From contig JAKZAP010000022.1 in NCBI GenBank assembly GCA_023053575.1, positions 11,450,518-11,514,517 on the forward strand: 64,000 bases of DNA, given 5' to 3'. The DNA comes from Branchinecta lynchi. Taxonomy: Eukaryota > Arthropoda > Branchiopoda > Anostraca > Branchinectidae. Shown piece by piece: positions 11,391 through 64,000 of the stretch. A program made the translations under genes and the position numbers. Positions within the stretch are counted from its first letter, which is position 1; each line of letters begins with the position of its first letter. The notes under the pieces were generated by a model. The model was given only the letters and a program-made list of their open reading frames with translations, made no database searches and was not told the origin of the DNA.

Positions 11391-12904
11391 AATTCAGCTG
11401 ACGTATCCAGTTTGCACTATCAAATATAAATCTGAATAGGGAAAATGTTCAATGATTCTGGCCGGATATCTACAAGACCCAATTTTCTGGATAAAATTTT
11501 AATTTTATGGTATCCCATCGAAAACTTTGGTCTTGTTTGAATAGTTTACAGAAAGGTAATTCACAAATGCGTGGGATCAGAAATTGTGTTCGCAGATTTT
11601 TTTTGTTTATGTTTTTCTAGTCGGAGTCGTGTTTGTCAATCAGACTGACGTTTCAGAAGCAGGGGCTACTGCCTTTCTACTGTCAATCAAACTAGGGCTC
11701 CTGTCTTTACGAAGAAGAAAACCTTCAGAACAGTGATCCTGTCCTTCCCGTTTTTTGCGGCAGATTGCGGTAAACATCCAAGCGGAGAAGATTTGCAAGT
11801 TGGTGCATCACTGTAAACTCTTGCATTAGTTGCCTTTTTGTTCGACTTTTCACTCGCCTTTTCGACGGCTTTTTACTTTTTTTTGCGTTTTCGTGAAATG
11901 GTCCTAGCACTGTTTGACAATTTCCCGTTTTTGTCGAAAAGGCAAACACCGACTTTCGCCTTTTCCCACGCCTTTTTGCAAAAAGGCAAACTTGGTAGGT
12001 GACCAAGTTACGCTCTCCTTTCGGCTTTTTGCCTCGCTACTTTAGCCAGCTTATCCCAAAATCCAATAAAAGAGGAATTTGATTCAAAGTGAAAATCAGT
12101 ATTTCGAGACTGTCTCGGATTTTAAAGATGAAAAATTTGAAGTGCAAGAAAAATACAAAGAAAATGGCATTTGTCAAAATGGCGTTTTCATCCAAGAAAA
12201 GTGGAGAGTCCTTAGTAGTAACGTCAACTTGCGAAAACGCGAGAATGTTAAAAAACGCCTGAAAACGATAAAAAGCAAAGCTGAAAAGGGAAAGGCAAAA
12301 GCCGAACAAAAACGCAACTATTCACTTAATTTGACAGATTAGCCGTGACGGATTTCCTGATAATTATACTTCCTGCTCTGCCTTCAGCACGGGAAACAGC
12401 GCTCGGGACGCCCTTGACGGATTCCATGAAATTTACAGCTTGCCTGGACAAAGCATCTCGTTAAAGAGAGAGAAACTCCTTCGCTTTTCATCAAAGTCGT
12501 ACGCAGTTGAAGAAGGCCTTTGTCCTTAGTGCAATCTAGACCGGAACAGATTATGAATTTTCGAATAAAAATGACCGTTTATAATCGATTGTAAACGGTT
12601 AGATTATTAGTCGAACCGAAAGTACCTTGAGTGTATTTCGATATTAAGTTTAACAACTGTCCATTGTTTAACGTTTCCTGCTGAAAGTGTGCAAAATTTT
12701 GCTGAATGCGCTGTAGTAATAAAATAGTAACATTACCCAGAAACCTAGTGGAGCAGGCAAAAGTTGGCAGTATGTCCCAAGGCCACGCGAATACAATGTA
12801 AGAGTTATAAATATTCCTTCAGCCCGAGTTTTATTCCAGCAATATTTCGGCGAAGACCGGATATCTACCCGATTGTCTGGGTCAAATATTGAATTGATTG
12901 GAAC

Positions 12905-13088
12905 CAGGCCTGTATCCAGTAATTTATTTCGGGGTGGGGGTGGGGTGCCTGCTGGTCGGATAACGAAGTACAAAAGATGACATAGTTCAGAGGTAAAAGC
13001 CTATAAAACTGGTTATTTTTGTATGTTTCGGGGGGGGGGGGAGGGCGGGGTCAACCCCTTACCCCCCTCCCCCCTGAATACGGCCCTG
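12905..13088 (+). mobile_element. hAT-like MITE, copy 3
   Basis: 184-bp element with ends CAGGCCTGTATCCAG and CCCCTGAATACGGCCCTG, flanked by ATTGGAAC and ATTGGATC (7 of 8 identical). It is inserted into the right-hand end of a Rep-B copy (12840-13120), whose phrase TTGATTGGATCCCATCG it divides. Confidence 0.9.
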
Positions 13089-13374
13089 ATTGGATCCCAT
13101 CGAAACCTTTGGTCTTGTTTCTCTCAGATGAATAATGTGACCGGAAAATGGCATAAAACATGAAATTACCGATTATTATTTTGCTGACGAGAGGGGTTAT
13201 AGCTTCAGCGAATTTACGAAACTAGAGCTCTGCCATCTTTGGTCAATTTCTAGGCAAAAGGGAAGAATATTTCTTGACTTCATCAGCGGTGATTCTATGA
13301 ATTATTATTTTCTTTTATTCGAATTTGTCGCAACCACTACAAAGAGAGGCTTGTTCATACTTTTATCAGTTTTT

Positions 13375-13770
13375 GGGAACCTAGACCGTAAGTGGAGGGA
13401 TACCTATGACTTCGCAAAAGTTATCTGTCTCTCCGCCAGTCTGTCAGTACGATAACTCTCGAAGGGAACGAGATGTTTTAGTGACAATTGGTGCGAGGAT
13501 TCTTTGAGTTAACGACAGGTCGAGTTCGTCGATGGGCTCTGTAGCCCTATATTTAGGGGTGGGGGAGGTGTTTTGGTCAAAGTATATATGACGTATAGAG
13601 TTAAACACACACGCTGAATCCATATTTCAGATGATTAACCTTAATCTGTTTCTAAACTTTAATAGTAAAAATGTTTAAGAAGTGTGGTGTAGACCGGATA
13701 TCTACAAGACCCAATTGTCTGGACCAAATATGAAATTTGTGGGATCCCATTGAACCTTTGGTCTTACTGC
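13375..13770 (+). repeat. Rep-B short copy
   Basis: Starts TTTTTGGGAACCTAGACCGTAAGTGGAGGG and ends with GACCCAATTGTCTGGACCAAA and GGGATCCCATTGAACCTTTGG, the two ends of family Rep-B, with the middle largely deleted. Other Rep-B pieces are at 4470-4740, 11400-11545, 12840-13120, 19550-21540, 22230-23300, 57245-57535 and 58690-59060. Confidence 0.7.
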
Positions 13771-14582
13771 TCTTATCGTGGTAGAAATCCCGTTCGATTT
13801 ATCTTACTTTTGCCCTTCCATGAAATTATTCTTGGAATTGTTCAAGTAATGTGTGTCAAGACACGACATCTGAAAAACTTTCTTGACCGTTTTTCAAACA
13901 TCATTTTCAACAATAAATACCCAACGTCAGCCATAATCAATTGATATCTCAATCAGAATTAGTGCCGTTAGCTCCCCATTCTTTCATCAACAATAGTAAA
14001 TTTTAAAACAAAGCAGTAATAAGATTTAAGAGGACAGACGTGCTCTGACCAATTGACGTCCTGCTGATCGGCGCTCTGGTAACTCTGTTTGATAGACAAG
14101 CGGGACAGCTGTCATAATTTCAGATCAAATGGGGTGCAGTCGTTGAAGAAACTGTCCGACGAACCTTAATGAAACTTGATAATACGTCCTTCATAAAATC
14201 CGATGACGAATTGCCGCCAGACGCTGGAGGAACAATAACAATCACGCGTGAGATCTGGGGATAAGTTATCTGACGGGTGAATAAGTATTTGGGCTTCTGC
14301 TTCATATCTAGTCGCGCATTAGCCCCGTGGAAAAGTTAGCCAGCACTCAGAACTGAAGTCGGAAATGACAAACTTGATGACGCTTGACAGAACAGAGTTG
14401 GGTAAAGCAAAAAGAGTGGAAGAGGCATTTTAAACAGTTTTAAACATGGTTAGGACTAAGAGGAATTGAAAATTGCAAAACAAACCTGGATAAACGCACA
14501 CCAAGAAGTAACGTGTCATTATTTTCTTTACGATAGCGCACCTAGCGGCCAAAAAGAACTAGTCTGAGAGGAATTTATGAGG

Positions 14583-14645
14583 GGCGTCTTCTCCAGAAGG
14601 ACAGAAGAGAGATCAGAACGGACAAATGTGGGTAGACGCCCCGAG
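14583..14645 (-). pseudogene. Antisense LINE endonuclease fragment
   Basis: About 63 bp that, on the minus strand, match 16835-16895 of the LINE endonuclease nearly base for base (phrases GGGGTCTACCCACATTTGTC and TGATCTCTCTTCTGTCC). An isolated fragment; its flanks do not match the LINE. Confidence 0.8.
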
Positions 14646-14679
14646 CGTCGGGGGGTCTACCCTCTGATATTTTTCATTT

Positions 14680-15065
14680 GTGCCTCAAGGGTGTTGCTTA
14701 CAACTGAATTTCTAGTCCCCTTAAAGTGGGTATTTTAACTGCAAAGAGGAAAATTTATTTTTGACCAAACGATGCATTTTCAAGATCTACAAGGTCCCAT
14801 GATCATCTTTAACTCAAAGATTTTGCTTAAAAATGAATTCCTTAAAGTACTCATCATAACCGCAAAGTAAAAAAAAAAAAACTTTTGAGCCAACGATACA
14901 TTTTAATAATCCCCAAGGCCACATGAAAGCAAAGTACAAAAAAACTCTTCTACTAAAGGATAGATTTGTGGGATCCCGAAGGGCATATGAACATTTGTGC
15001 CTCAACGGTTTTCTTTACAAAAGATTACAGTAAACAAAGAGTTGACAAATTCGCACAGTCATCCT
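14680..15065 (+). repeat. Rep-C: modules with GTTTTGCTTACAAATG
   Basis: Tandem-like modules of about 100-150 bp containing CAAGGGTGTTGCTTACAA, TTAAAGTGGGTATTTTAACTG and CCAAACGATGCATTTTCA. The same modules recur at 32560-33000 (plus strand) and 44110-44520 (minus strand). No coding capacity. Confidence 0.65.
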
Positions 15066-15492
15066 CTGATCCAACTTTCCAAGTACCATATGAGCTTCTA
15101 GCTCTTTTAATTTATTTAAATAAGAACTATTGAATTATATTGGAAATTAATATTCAAATAAAGTCGCCAGTAGTCTCTCAGTCAGCCATCTGGTATGGAA
15201 TTAATGAATGAAATATTATAATGAATGATGCATGAAATAAAGATGGAATATGAGAAAAAGGAAAAAACTGAACAAGAGAAAAGGAACAAGGCAATTAATC
15301 TTAGTACAAAATCAAAGGAATCTCATCAGGAAATAATATAATAATCATCAGTCTTCGTCTGACCGTTGAAGAGAGCGGTCGCAATTCTCTTTCAACTTCT
15401 CTCAAAGAAAAATAGCCGTCGAAAAATTATTAAGCTGAAAATAACGGTCAAATTCAACCGTTAACGACCAGTCACGTGCTCATCCCTGCGTC

Positions 15493-16635
15493 ATGGACAA
15501 AATGGACTTGGTATGGTGCCCATTGTTGAACTTCGTATCCCGGTCTATCAGAAATGTAATTAAAGCATCTGTTGTTGTCAAAAGGATTGTAGAATTCTAC
15601 TCCCATGAAGTTATCTTAACCGCGAAAGACGTAATATGGAGGAAAAGTGGTACTCGTGATCGTCTTGTCAAACACGGCGTGATCGTCTTGTCAAACACGG
15701 CAGAGATGAAGACAACGCCAATGATATTGTGAAAATTTACACCAAATGCTGCAATGAGAAGCTTCCTTTGCCGACTTTCCTGATTTACGAAGCGAATGAA
15801 GTTCCGGCATCTGCCGAGGAGGTTGGAGCTTGTGTAGTGACGGCAGTATGACATACGCAGAAAGTTAGATGGATGGATGGAGCAGGCTAACACGAGACCA
15901 ATTCAATGGCCAACTGCGAATCCAGTTCCTGAAACTGTTGCCCAGATCGAAGCCAGTGCGAGACCATCGTACGCAGTCATCGTCAAGAACCCACCAAATC
16001 TTAAGACGCCTGACGAGAGGAAGAAATTTATTGAAGAAGCTTGCGGTGAAAGCTTCGATCGCGGTACAGTACTAATGACGTCGGGAAAATCGGAATGGCG
16101 ACTAAAGGTTGCGAAGCGACAAACGGCGGATCGCATAGCTGCAGGAATCAAAGCTGGGAACCCTAGCTCTGAGACGAGAGTGAAACAGCCAGTAAAAATA
16201 GGAATAGTGAAAGGAGTCCCTCCCGAGTTGGATGATGATGATCAGCTTAAGTCGCAACTTACTGGTTGCGACAAGATCTCACGCTGTGGAAACTCTCGTA
16301 CCTTCAAGTTGTTCTTCGTCGACCAGCCTTCTTTAGACGCAGCAATCAGACGTGGAATCATTACAGGATACGAACGCCTCAGAGTAGAACAATTCGCCCA
16401 TCTCCCGCGTCGTTGCTACAACTGTCATGCCACAGGCCATATTGTGGCTTCCTGTTTAGCGCCAAAACGCTGCTCTCGGTGTGGTGACGAAGATAATGGA
16501 GCTACCCGAGAGGAGCCGTGCTTGAAGCCGATGTGCTGTCTAGCCTGTAAATCGGACAATCATACGTGCTACCATATCCGGTGCCCCGAAAATCAAAGTT
16601 CGATAAAGAATCTCATCACCCTGTATGGTAAATAG
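15493..16635 (+). pseudogene. Non-LTR retrotransposon ORF1 (zinc-knuckle protein), broken
   Basis: Nucleic-acid-binding ORF1 of a jockey/R1-like LINE. The first part opens at 15493 (MDKMDLVWCPLLNFV); its frame is destroyed by a 23-bp direct duplication at about 15656-15701 and by a later stop near 15850. The second part, open from 15877, ends with three Cys clusters: CYNCHATGHIVASC (CX2CX4HX4C, about 16414-16455), CSRCGDEDNG and CCLACKSDNH (to about 16590). These are the gag-like knuckles typical of such ORF1 proteins. It overlaps the endonuclease frame by 11 bases (ATGGTAAATAG), the usual ORF1/ORF2 coupling. Confidence 0.9.
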
Positions 16636-17065
16636 AATCTTGTCTTGGAATATACATGGAAACCTCTTGGATAAACGCCCGGTGGTTGAAAAGTTTCTGT
16701 CCGAGTTCGAGGTGATTTGCATACAAGAACACTTCTTAACTGTTGAGAGTGAGGAACTCTTACAATTTCGAGAATCCCACGTCCTGTACTTTTCAGCTGC
16801 TAAACGGAAAGGAGCGCGCGGCCGACCCTCGGGGGGTCTACCCACATTTGTCTGTTCTGATCTCTCTTCTGTCCTTCTGGAGAAGAGCGACCACCACCTG
16901 ACAGTAGAAGTCCATGGACTTGCCGTAATCAATACGTATCTCCCGACTGATTACAGAGATGACAATTCGGAAAAACGCTTCGCGTTCGCGGTGAAAATCA
17001 GGCTGTGTAAATAAAAAATCCATTCCCCACCCCACGTTCTCGTAGTGGGAGACTTCAATTGTAAC
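16625..17065 (+). pseudogene. LINE ORF2, apurinic-like endonuclease domain only
   Basis: Begins MVNRILSWNIHGNLLD, the start of an EEP-family endonuclease, and contains VICIQEHFL (catalytic Glu) and INTYLPTDY. The frame stops at 17014, but the expected VLVVGDFNCN motif is found in another frame at 17036-17065, so there is a frameshift near 17000. No reverse transcriptase follows: after GDFN the sequence passes within about 20 bp into a LINE 3' module. An internally deleted, inactive copy. Confidence 0.9.
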
Positions 17066-17079
17066 CTGTTCATTTTCAT

Positions 17080-17215
17080 TCCAGCTTGAGCGGCTAGAGC
17101 CTGAAGAGGATCGTTGCCAAGAAGGGCCGAAACATAGCTCCAATAAAATGTAGCTGACTTATCCGTTTTGCACCGTCAAGTATCATTCGCAGTCAGCTTG
17201 GGCAGAAGGAATATC
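17080..17215 (+). repeat. LINE 3' module, copy 1 (Rep-D)
   Basis: Contains CCAGCTTGAGCGG, CTGAAGAGGATCGTTGCC, AAGAAGGGCCGAAAC, TAGCTGACTTATCCG and CAGTCAGCTTGGGCAGAAGG. The same ordered phrases occur at 11391-11435 (part), 28117-28185, 60885-60935 (minus), 61100-61225 (minus, doubled), 63000-63085 (minus), 63164-63310, and in a related form three times at 56530-57200. Confidence 0.8.
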
Positions 17216-17659
17216 TATTTATTTTTATTTTCGCATATTTGAAATAACCGCCCAAAAAAATAGAGAAAATGGCGTTTCCGCGAGTTTCAACTAGTGGCTC
17301 GACTGTGTGGCACACAATCGTGTTTCCCCGACAAACATTAAGAAGTGTGTGGCCCACATTTGTATCACGGAAAAAGGCCTTTAGGGTCTAAGATAGGGAC
17401 CTGAACTATCTTACTTGGCTCCGAGGCTTCTATGTTTGATGTACTATACTACTAGATCAGTTACAAATTAGTGCGTGTTTTTTCGCCGCCGACCCTCGGA
17501 TAATTTCCATCTTTTTGGGAAATAATTAAGTGTTCGTGTTCTCATGTTTAAACCGTTCTATACCTTCTGAAAGGGTTAAAGACCTTATCCAAAGATTCTG
17601 TTTACCTTCTCTTACTGATCGGAAGCCACCAGTTTATTGTGTTGCGATTTTTTCCTATG

Positions 17660-18085
17660 CCGCCGATTTCATTTTATTCCTGGTCACTAGTAAGGGTATA
17701 ATCTGTGCGGTTTTTAGGGAAAGTGTGGACCTTAGGCCGGATTGATGAATATGGCATAACATTTTGGAAAGCTCCGTAGAACTCTTGCCTGGACCAAAAA
17801 GGATGTTTTTTGCTTGTAATTGAGCCAGAGCCTATGGTGAGTGAAGTGAGGTGGAGTTGTATAGCCGGTGTCAGAGAGGACTATCTGAAGTTATCCAGCC
17901 AAGCTTTCGTTTCTTCAAACCGTGTTTCTTCTTTCGAGTGGAAAGCTCCGTTCTAGCAGGCAAGCAGATAGTCACTGGTTTTGAATTGAAGACGGACTAA
18001 AATCTATAATTGCTAAATATGCACGGCAGTTCCTTGGCCCCACAGCCAATATATCTTCTTTTAGTGATAATTAGAAAAATTTATA
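17660..18085 (+). repeat. Dispersed repeat shared with 59085-59485
   Basis: Phrases GGCCGGATTGATGAATATG, AGAACTCTTGCCTGG, CAGCCAAGCTTTCGTTTC, TTCGAGTGGAAAGCTCCG and GCCAATATATCTTCTTT occur in the same order at 59085-59485 with roughly 75-80% identity. It lies just downstream of U2AF2. No coding frame survives in both copies. Confidence 0.75.
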
Positions 18086-18536
18086 GAATCAAAGAAGTGT
18101 CATAAGATGTAACATGTCAGAAGCAACTAACAACACAAATAAATTCAAATGCGGCGAAATCAACGAGAGACAAGATAAAACTGATAAACTGCTCTGTAAC
18201 ATTTTCGTTGATTGAATATTCACATGACTGAAACCTCTTTTTCTCTTTAATAGTAACCGAAAGTTATTTATCTCCTTAAAGTTAAACTGGAAAGTAACTT
18301 TTTCCTGGCCTATCTACTTCGATCGGGTGTTCCACGGGTCTCAACACAGAGTGTTGTACATCCTAAGAAAATCACACATGGACGGATGGATAGACCTACC
18401 ATTCCAGAGGCATCTTCCTCATTTTAATCTTTAGTCAGGGATCCCCAAAACACACTGTGCACTAAACTGGGACATAAAGTGTTTTAATGTCAGTGTATAC
18501 ATACAAAAACTGAGAGTAAAATTGGAAAGTATCTGG

Positions 18537-60811
<42,275 letters not shown>

Positions 60812-61099
60812 CTGCAGATAATTATAAGATCATATATTAAACAATGGCTAAAAGCAGAAAGTCGGGTACAATCTTCTTCAACAATACTTCAGCTCTTCTT
60901 GGCAAAGGGTCCTCGTCAGGCTGTTGCTGGACTGGAAGCATGGTATACACAAAATATTGAGAAACTATTGAGAACCACACAGAAAATTGAGAACAGGGAC
61001 CCTGCTCTCCCAAATGACAGAATCTGGAAGGCCCAACCACGCTGATGATTTCCTTACATTGGGTCTTGAGCACAAATAAATGTAATTAAACCAGATGTT

Positions 61100-61225
61100 C
61101 CTTCGGCCGAAGCCGACTGCTAATCATATTTGACGGTGCAAAATGGATAAGCCAGCTACATTTTCAAAACGGATAAGCCAGCTACATTTTGAAAATGTAG
61201 CTGGCTTATCCATTTTTCACCGTCA
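61100..61225 (-). repeat. Doubled and inverted Rep-D fragments (hairpin)
   Basis: GGATAAGCCAGCTACATTTT occurs twice in tandem (61143 and 61172) and then as its complement AAAATGTAGCTGGCTTATCC (61190-61210), giving a strong hairpin. The flanks TTTGACGGTGCAAAA and TTTTTCACCGTCAAA extend the pairing. Confidence 0.85.
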
Positions 61226-61913
61226 AATATAATTTCACTAGCTCATGAACTCACAAAGTTACATACTTTTCCCTTATGCTAGCATTAGTATACTGATCCA
61301 TAGTGTAACATCCTCCTATCTGATCACCAATCCATAATATAAGGCCTATTGAGATGATTTACCATATTCTAATCAGAATATGTCATCAAGGTATCATGAT
61401 ATTACCTTGAGCAGCTAAGCTCAGACTGATCCAAAGTGAGCAACCTCCTGTACCTAAATTATTGTTTGCTTTAAAATTAGACAATACTTTCAATTCACAT
61501 TTGATAGGCTATGTCTAATTTTAAAATACTCACTGATCGAAAGTAGAAAAATATAAGCTCTTCTTTCTAATGTGGTTCCCATGCTTGTAATTTTCCTCTT
61601 TTTATATTATACATGAATGGTTTTGGGTTTTTCCTTTGTAAACACAAATTTTTGCTAAAGCACAGTAGAGTTGTGCTTGTTCAACCAGTTCTGAATCAAA
61701 GCACCAACAAATAAGCAGTGGAGCCTCAATCTCCCTATCTCCACAACATGACCATGCAGTGTCAACTAGGTTCCTGATGCCCTGCCCAATTTAGACGAGC
61801 AGAGGGTAGGAGCTATGCAGAACATGACAGTTTGTTATCTCCACAACAGCTCATTACAGAAGAGCCCAGCAGAAGAAAACTTGAGAGTAATCAAACTATT
61901 GGCAGTTTAACAT

Positions 61914-62324
61914 TAGGCGTATTCTCGCCGTTCCTCGAGGACTCCTCGGGGAATCGAAGGGAATGGCGAGAATAGAGGGCGTCACTCGATGCGGACTCCA
62001 CCTCGGAAAACAATGAGAACACGGGGAATGCTTCTAAAATGGATCTTGTTCTAAAAAAAAATATGCAGCTGACAAAACCAGTCTGGATCCACTTTATTTT
62101 TAGTTTTCTTTATTTTGATTCTTTTTAATTAATTTTACATGCACCAACACCAGCAAAAACTGATTCCCCTCCGAATATGAAAGGAAGTCCTTTTTGATGA
62201 TGGTGATGATGATCGGAGCTTTCCCGGTCCGTGGGGACTCAATACGGGGAGTGAGTCCCCGGGACAAACAAAAATGCAGGGACTCCTCAAGTGGAGTCCT
62301 CGGGGAACGGCGAGAATATACCTA
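61914..62324. mobile_element. Palindromic-end element, 411 bp
   Basis: Ends TAGGCGTATTCTCGCCGTTCC and GGAACGGCGAGAATATACCTA are inverted repeats that continue as CGAGGACTCC...GGAGTCC. No transposase, a single copy in this window, TSD not clear. Confidence 0.8.
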
Positions 62325-62999
62325 TTGTCACATCAGGTCCTGGGTCACTCAGGGTTTTCTTCTTGACAGTTAGAACCTTTTTGGGACTGGATTGAAATTT
62401 CCTTCCAACCTTTTTAGGCCAGGTTCGAGGTTGTGTAAATTCAAGGTTGGACACCCCTTCTGTACCTGAATTTACCTGTAATATTAATATTCATCTAATA
62501 TACAGGACGGGTATCTGACCTCGTCCTTTGCCGCAAAAATGTTAAAATCAAATGTACATGCTGTCCTGACAGTCAAGAGGCAAAGTATGACTTTTTTCAA
62601 AGTCACATGTCCAAAGTATTCAAGCTCTATGCCTATTCTTTGTTTTGAAGCTGCTTTGAAAAGCTATTTTCTGACTATTGACTTTATGGCGATTGTGGCG
62701 GTCTGGAAAGCTCTGCAAGCTTATGCGCCAGCTGTTCTTGCGACTACAGCTGATAGTCACTTCGTTTTCCAGAGCTGTTCTCGCTTTCCGCTAGTTTCTC
62801 CCAGCACTCGGAAAGCAAATCCACTTCGCGAGTGGAAAGTGGTTTTGCCGAGTCAGCGAGAAGTTGTAAAGGTGTGAGACGCAACAACATTTTGCTTGTT
62901 CTTGCACTCAGTGATTCTCGCTTTGCTTTTCGGAAAGCGAATCCGAGAGATGGCCAGAATCACCCTTTTGCTAGCTCTACCTTTTTATATTTGGTGGTG

Positions 63000-63310
63000 C
63001 AAAACGGATACCTCAACTGATTTTGTTGGAGCTATATTTGGCCCTTCTTGGCAAGGGTACTCTTCAGGCTCAAAACCAAGCAAGACTCACAAAGGATTTT
63101 ACGAAGTTAAATATTTAACGCTAGGCTAGAATCTTTAGTTTTGTGTTTCCCACAAGTTCTTTCTTCCAGCTTGAGCGGTTTTGAGCCTGAAGAGGACCCT
63201 TGCCAAGAAGGGCCGAAATATAGCTCCAATAGAATTCAGCTGACATATCTGTACTGCACCATCAAATATGATTCGCAGTCAGCTTGGGCTGAAGGAATAT
63301 TTATCTACCT
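63000..63310. repeat. Facing pair of Rep-D LINE 3' modules
   Basis: 63000-63085 is the complement (TTGGAGCTATATTTGGCCC, TTCTTGGCAAGGGTACTC, TTCAGGCTCAAAACC) of the intact module at 63164-63310 (TTGAGCCTGAAGAGGACCC, AAGAAGGGCCGAAATATAGC, AGCTGACATATCTG, GTCAGCTTGGGCTGAAGG). Confidence 0.85.
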
Positions 63311-63319
63311 TTTAATCAT

Positions 63320-64000
63320 TTTGTTAGTCAATGGAGGTAAGGTTGGAATGAAGTGACGTTGTTTGAAAAGAAAAATATATTTAACTAGAAATATCCAATC
63401 TGTAAACCATTCAATTAGCTTCAATCTAGTATGTTTGTCATATTTGTTGGTTCCTTTTTCAGCCGGATAGATTATTCTCAAGGAAAGACTTCTCAGGAAA
63501 TTTGAAATCTTGTCTGAGATTGCATATCCCTCCTATAAAATTTCATAATGGAGTCCTAGACTTAAAAAATTAAATTCGAAAAACTGTTTCTGGTTTACTG
63601 GTCACGGTACAGTTCCCTTGTGTAAAGTGCCATCTGAATGAATGAATGAGTATGTTTATTACCCATCTTTACATAAAATGTCACTGATGGCGTATAAGAA
63701 AAGAAATAAAGAAAGTGAAACAATGAACAACACACAAGATACAACTTTAACTTGGCAAAAAAGAGAGAAAAATACACTATACACTATTATATATACACTA
63801 TGTCTGTAGCTATTGTTTAATTGCTAGATAGAGAGTGAGTGAGTTAGGACATCTTACTGCTGGCTTTATTAAATAGATAATTTAGTCCTGAATAATGTTG
63901 TGTATTTTAAACATTTTTGGAATCCCTTTTAGATTAAGGGTGCCACAGAATTTTCTAGACCCCTCTGCCCAGTTTGCATAGCCTAGGATACGCTTATGGA
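63320..64000. other. Unassigned sequence with LINE-like tail
   Basis: 63638-63680 has (GAAT)n followed by GTATGTTTATTACCCATCTTT, similar to 8043-8080. 63540-63620 resembles the 3' part of SINE S1 copy 1 (22060-22170). No gene is recognised, and no U2AF2 first exon was found between 60812 and 64000. Confidence 0.45.

Noticed and set aside
62539..62877. 112-codon plus-strand frame
   Set aside because: The sequence has internal hairpins (CGCTTTCCG with CGGAAAGC) and no recognisable motif; it looks like decayed repeat.

Overview
This is a piece of an animal (eukaryotic) nuclear genome. It holds one clearly functional protein-coding gene, an orthologue of the large subunit of the splicing factor U2AF (U2AF65, gene U2AF2), on the minus strand. 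I traced nine coding exons with GT-AG junctions and matching reading phases, from an RS-domain exon at 60811 down to the stop codon at 18537. Together they encode 436 complete codons. The extreme N-terminus (start codon and acidic first exon) was not found and probably lies beyond 64000. The protein resembles U2AF65 of invertebrates: it ends in ...YHRRDF without the final Trp of the human protein. With the long, transposon-filled introns this suggests an invertebrate, perhaps a protostome. The species cannot be named from the sequence.

Almost everything else is repetitive DNA, and most of the repeats sit in the U2AF2 introns (4-10 kb each). Layout: 1-18.5 kb is downstream of U2AF2. It holds a foldback element, AT-rich degenerate repeats, a 62-bp minisatellite, two inverted copies of a 3-bp-TSD MITE, hAT-like MITEs, a reverse transcriptase pseudogene split by one of those MITEs, and a broken non-LTR retrotransposon with ORF1 and endonuclease. 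The interval 18.5-61 kb is U2AF2 with its introns. These carry TTAA-flanked MITE families, two tRNA-related SINE families, nested foldback elements with a 17-bp minisatellite, long arrays of degenerate AAGTTTCAT modules, recent tandem duplications, and LINE reverse transcriptase remnants. The interval 61-64 kb is upstream of, or in, the first U2AF2 intron and holds a palindromic element and more LINE 3' modules.

I found no rRNA, no convincing functional tRNA, no CRISPR array and no operon. The most rewarding signals are structural: precisely dateable nested insertions with target-site duplications, two near-identical tandem duplications just downstream of U2AF2 5' splice sites, a LINE 3' module attached to LINE coding fragments cut at different points, and a hammerhead-ribozyme-like core inside that module (stem I not found). 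Family names such as T1, M1 or Rep-A are labels used only in this report.
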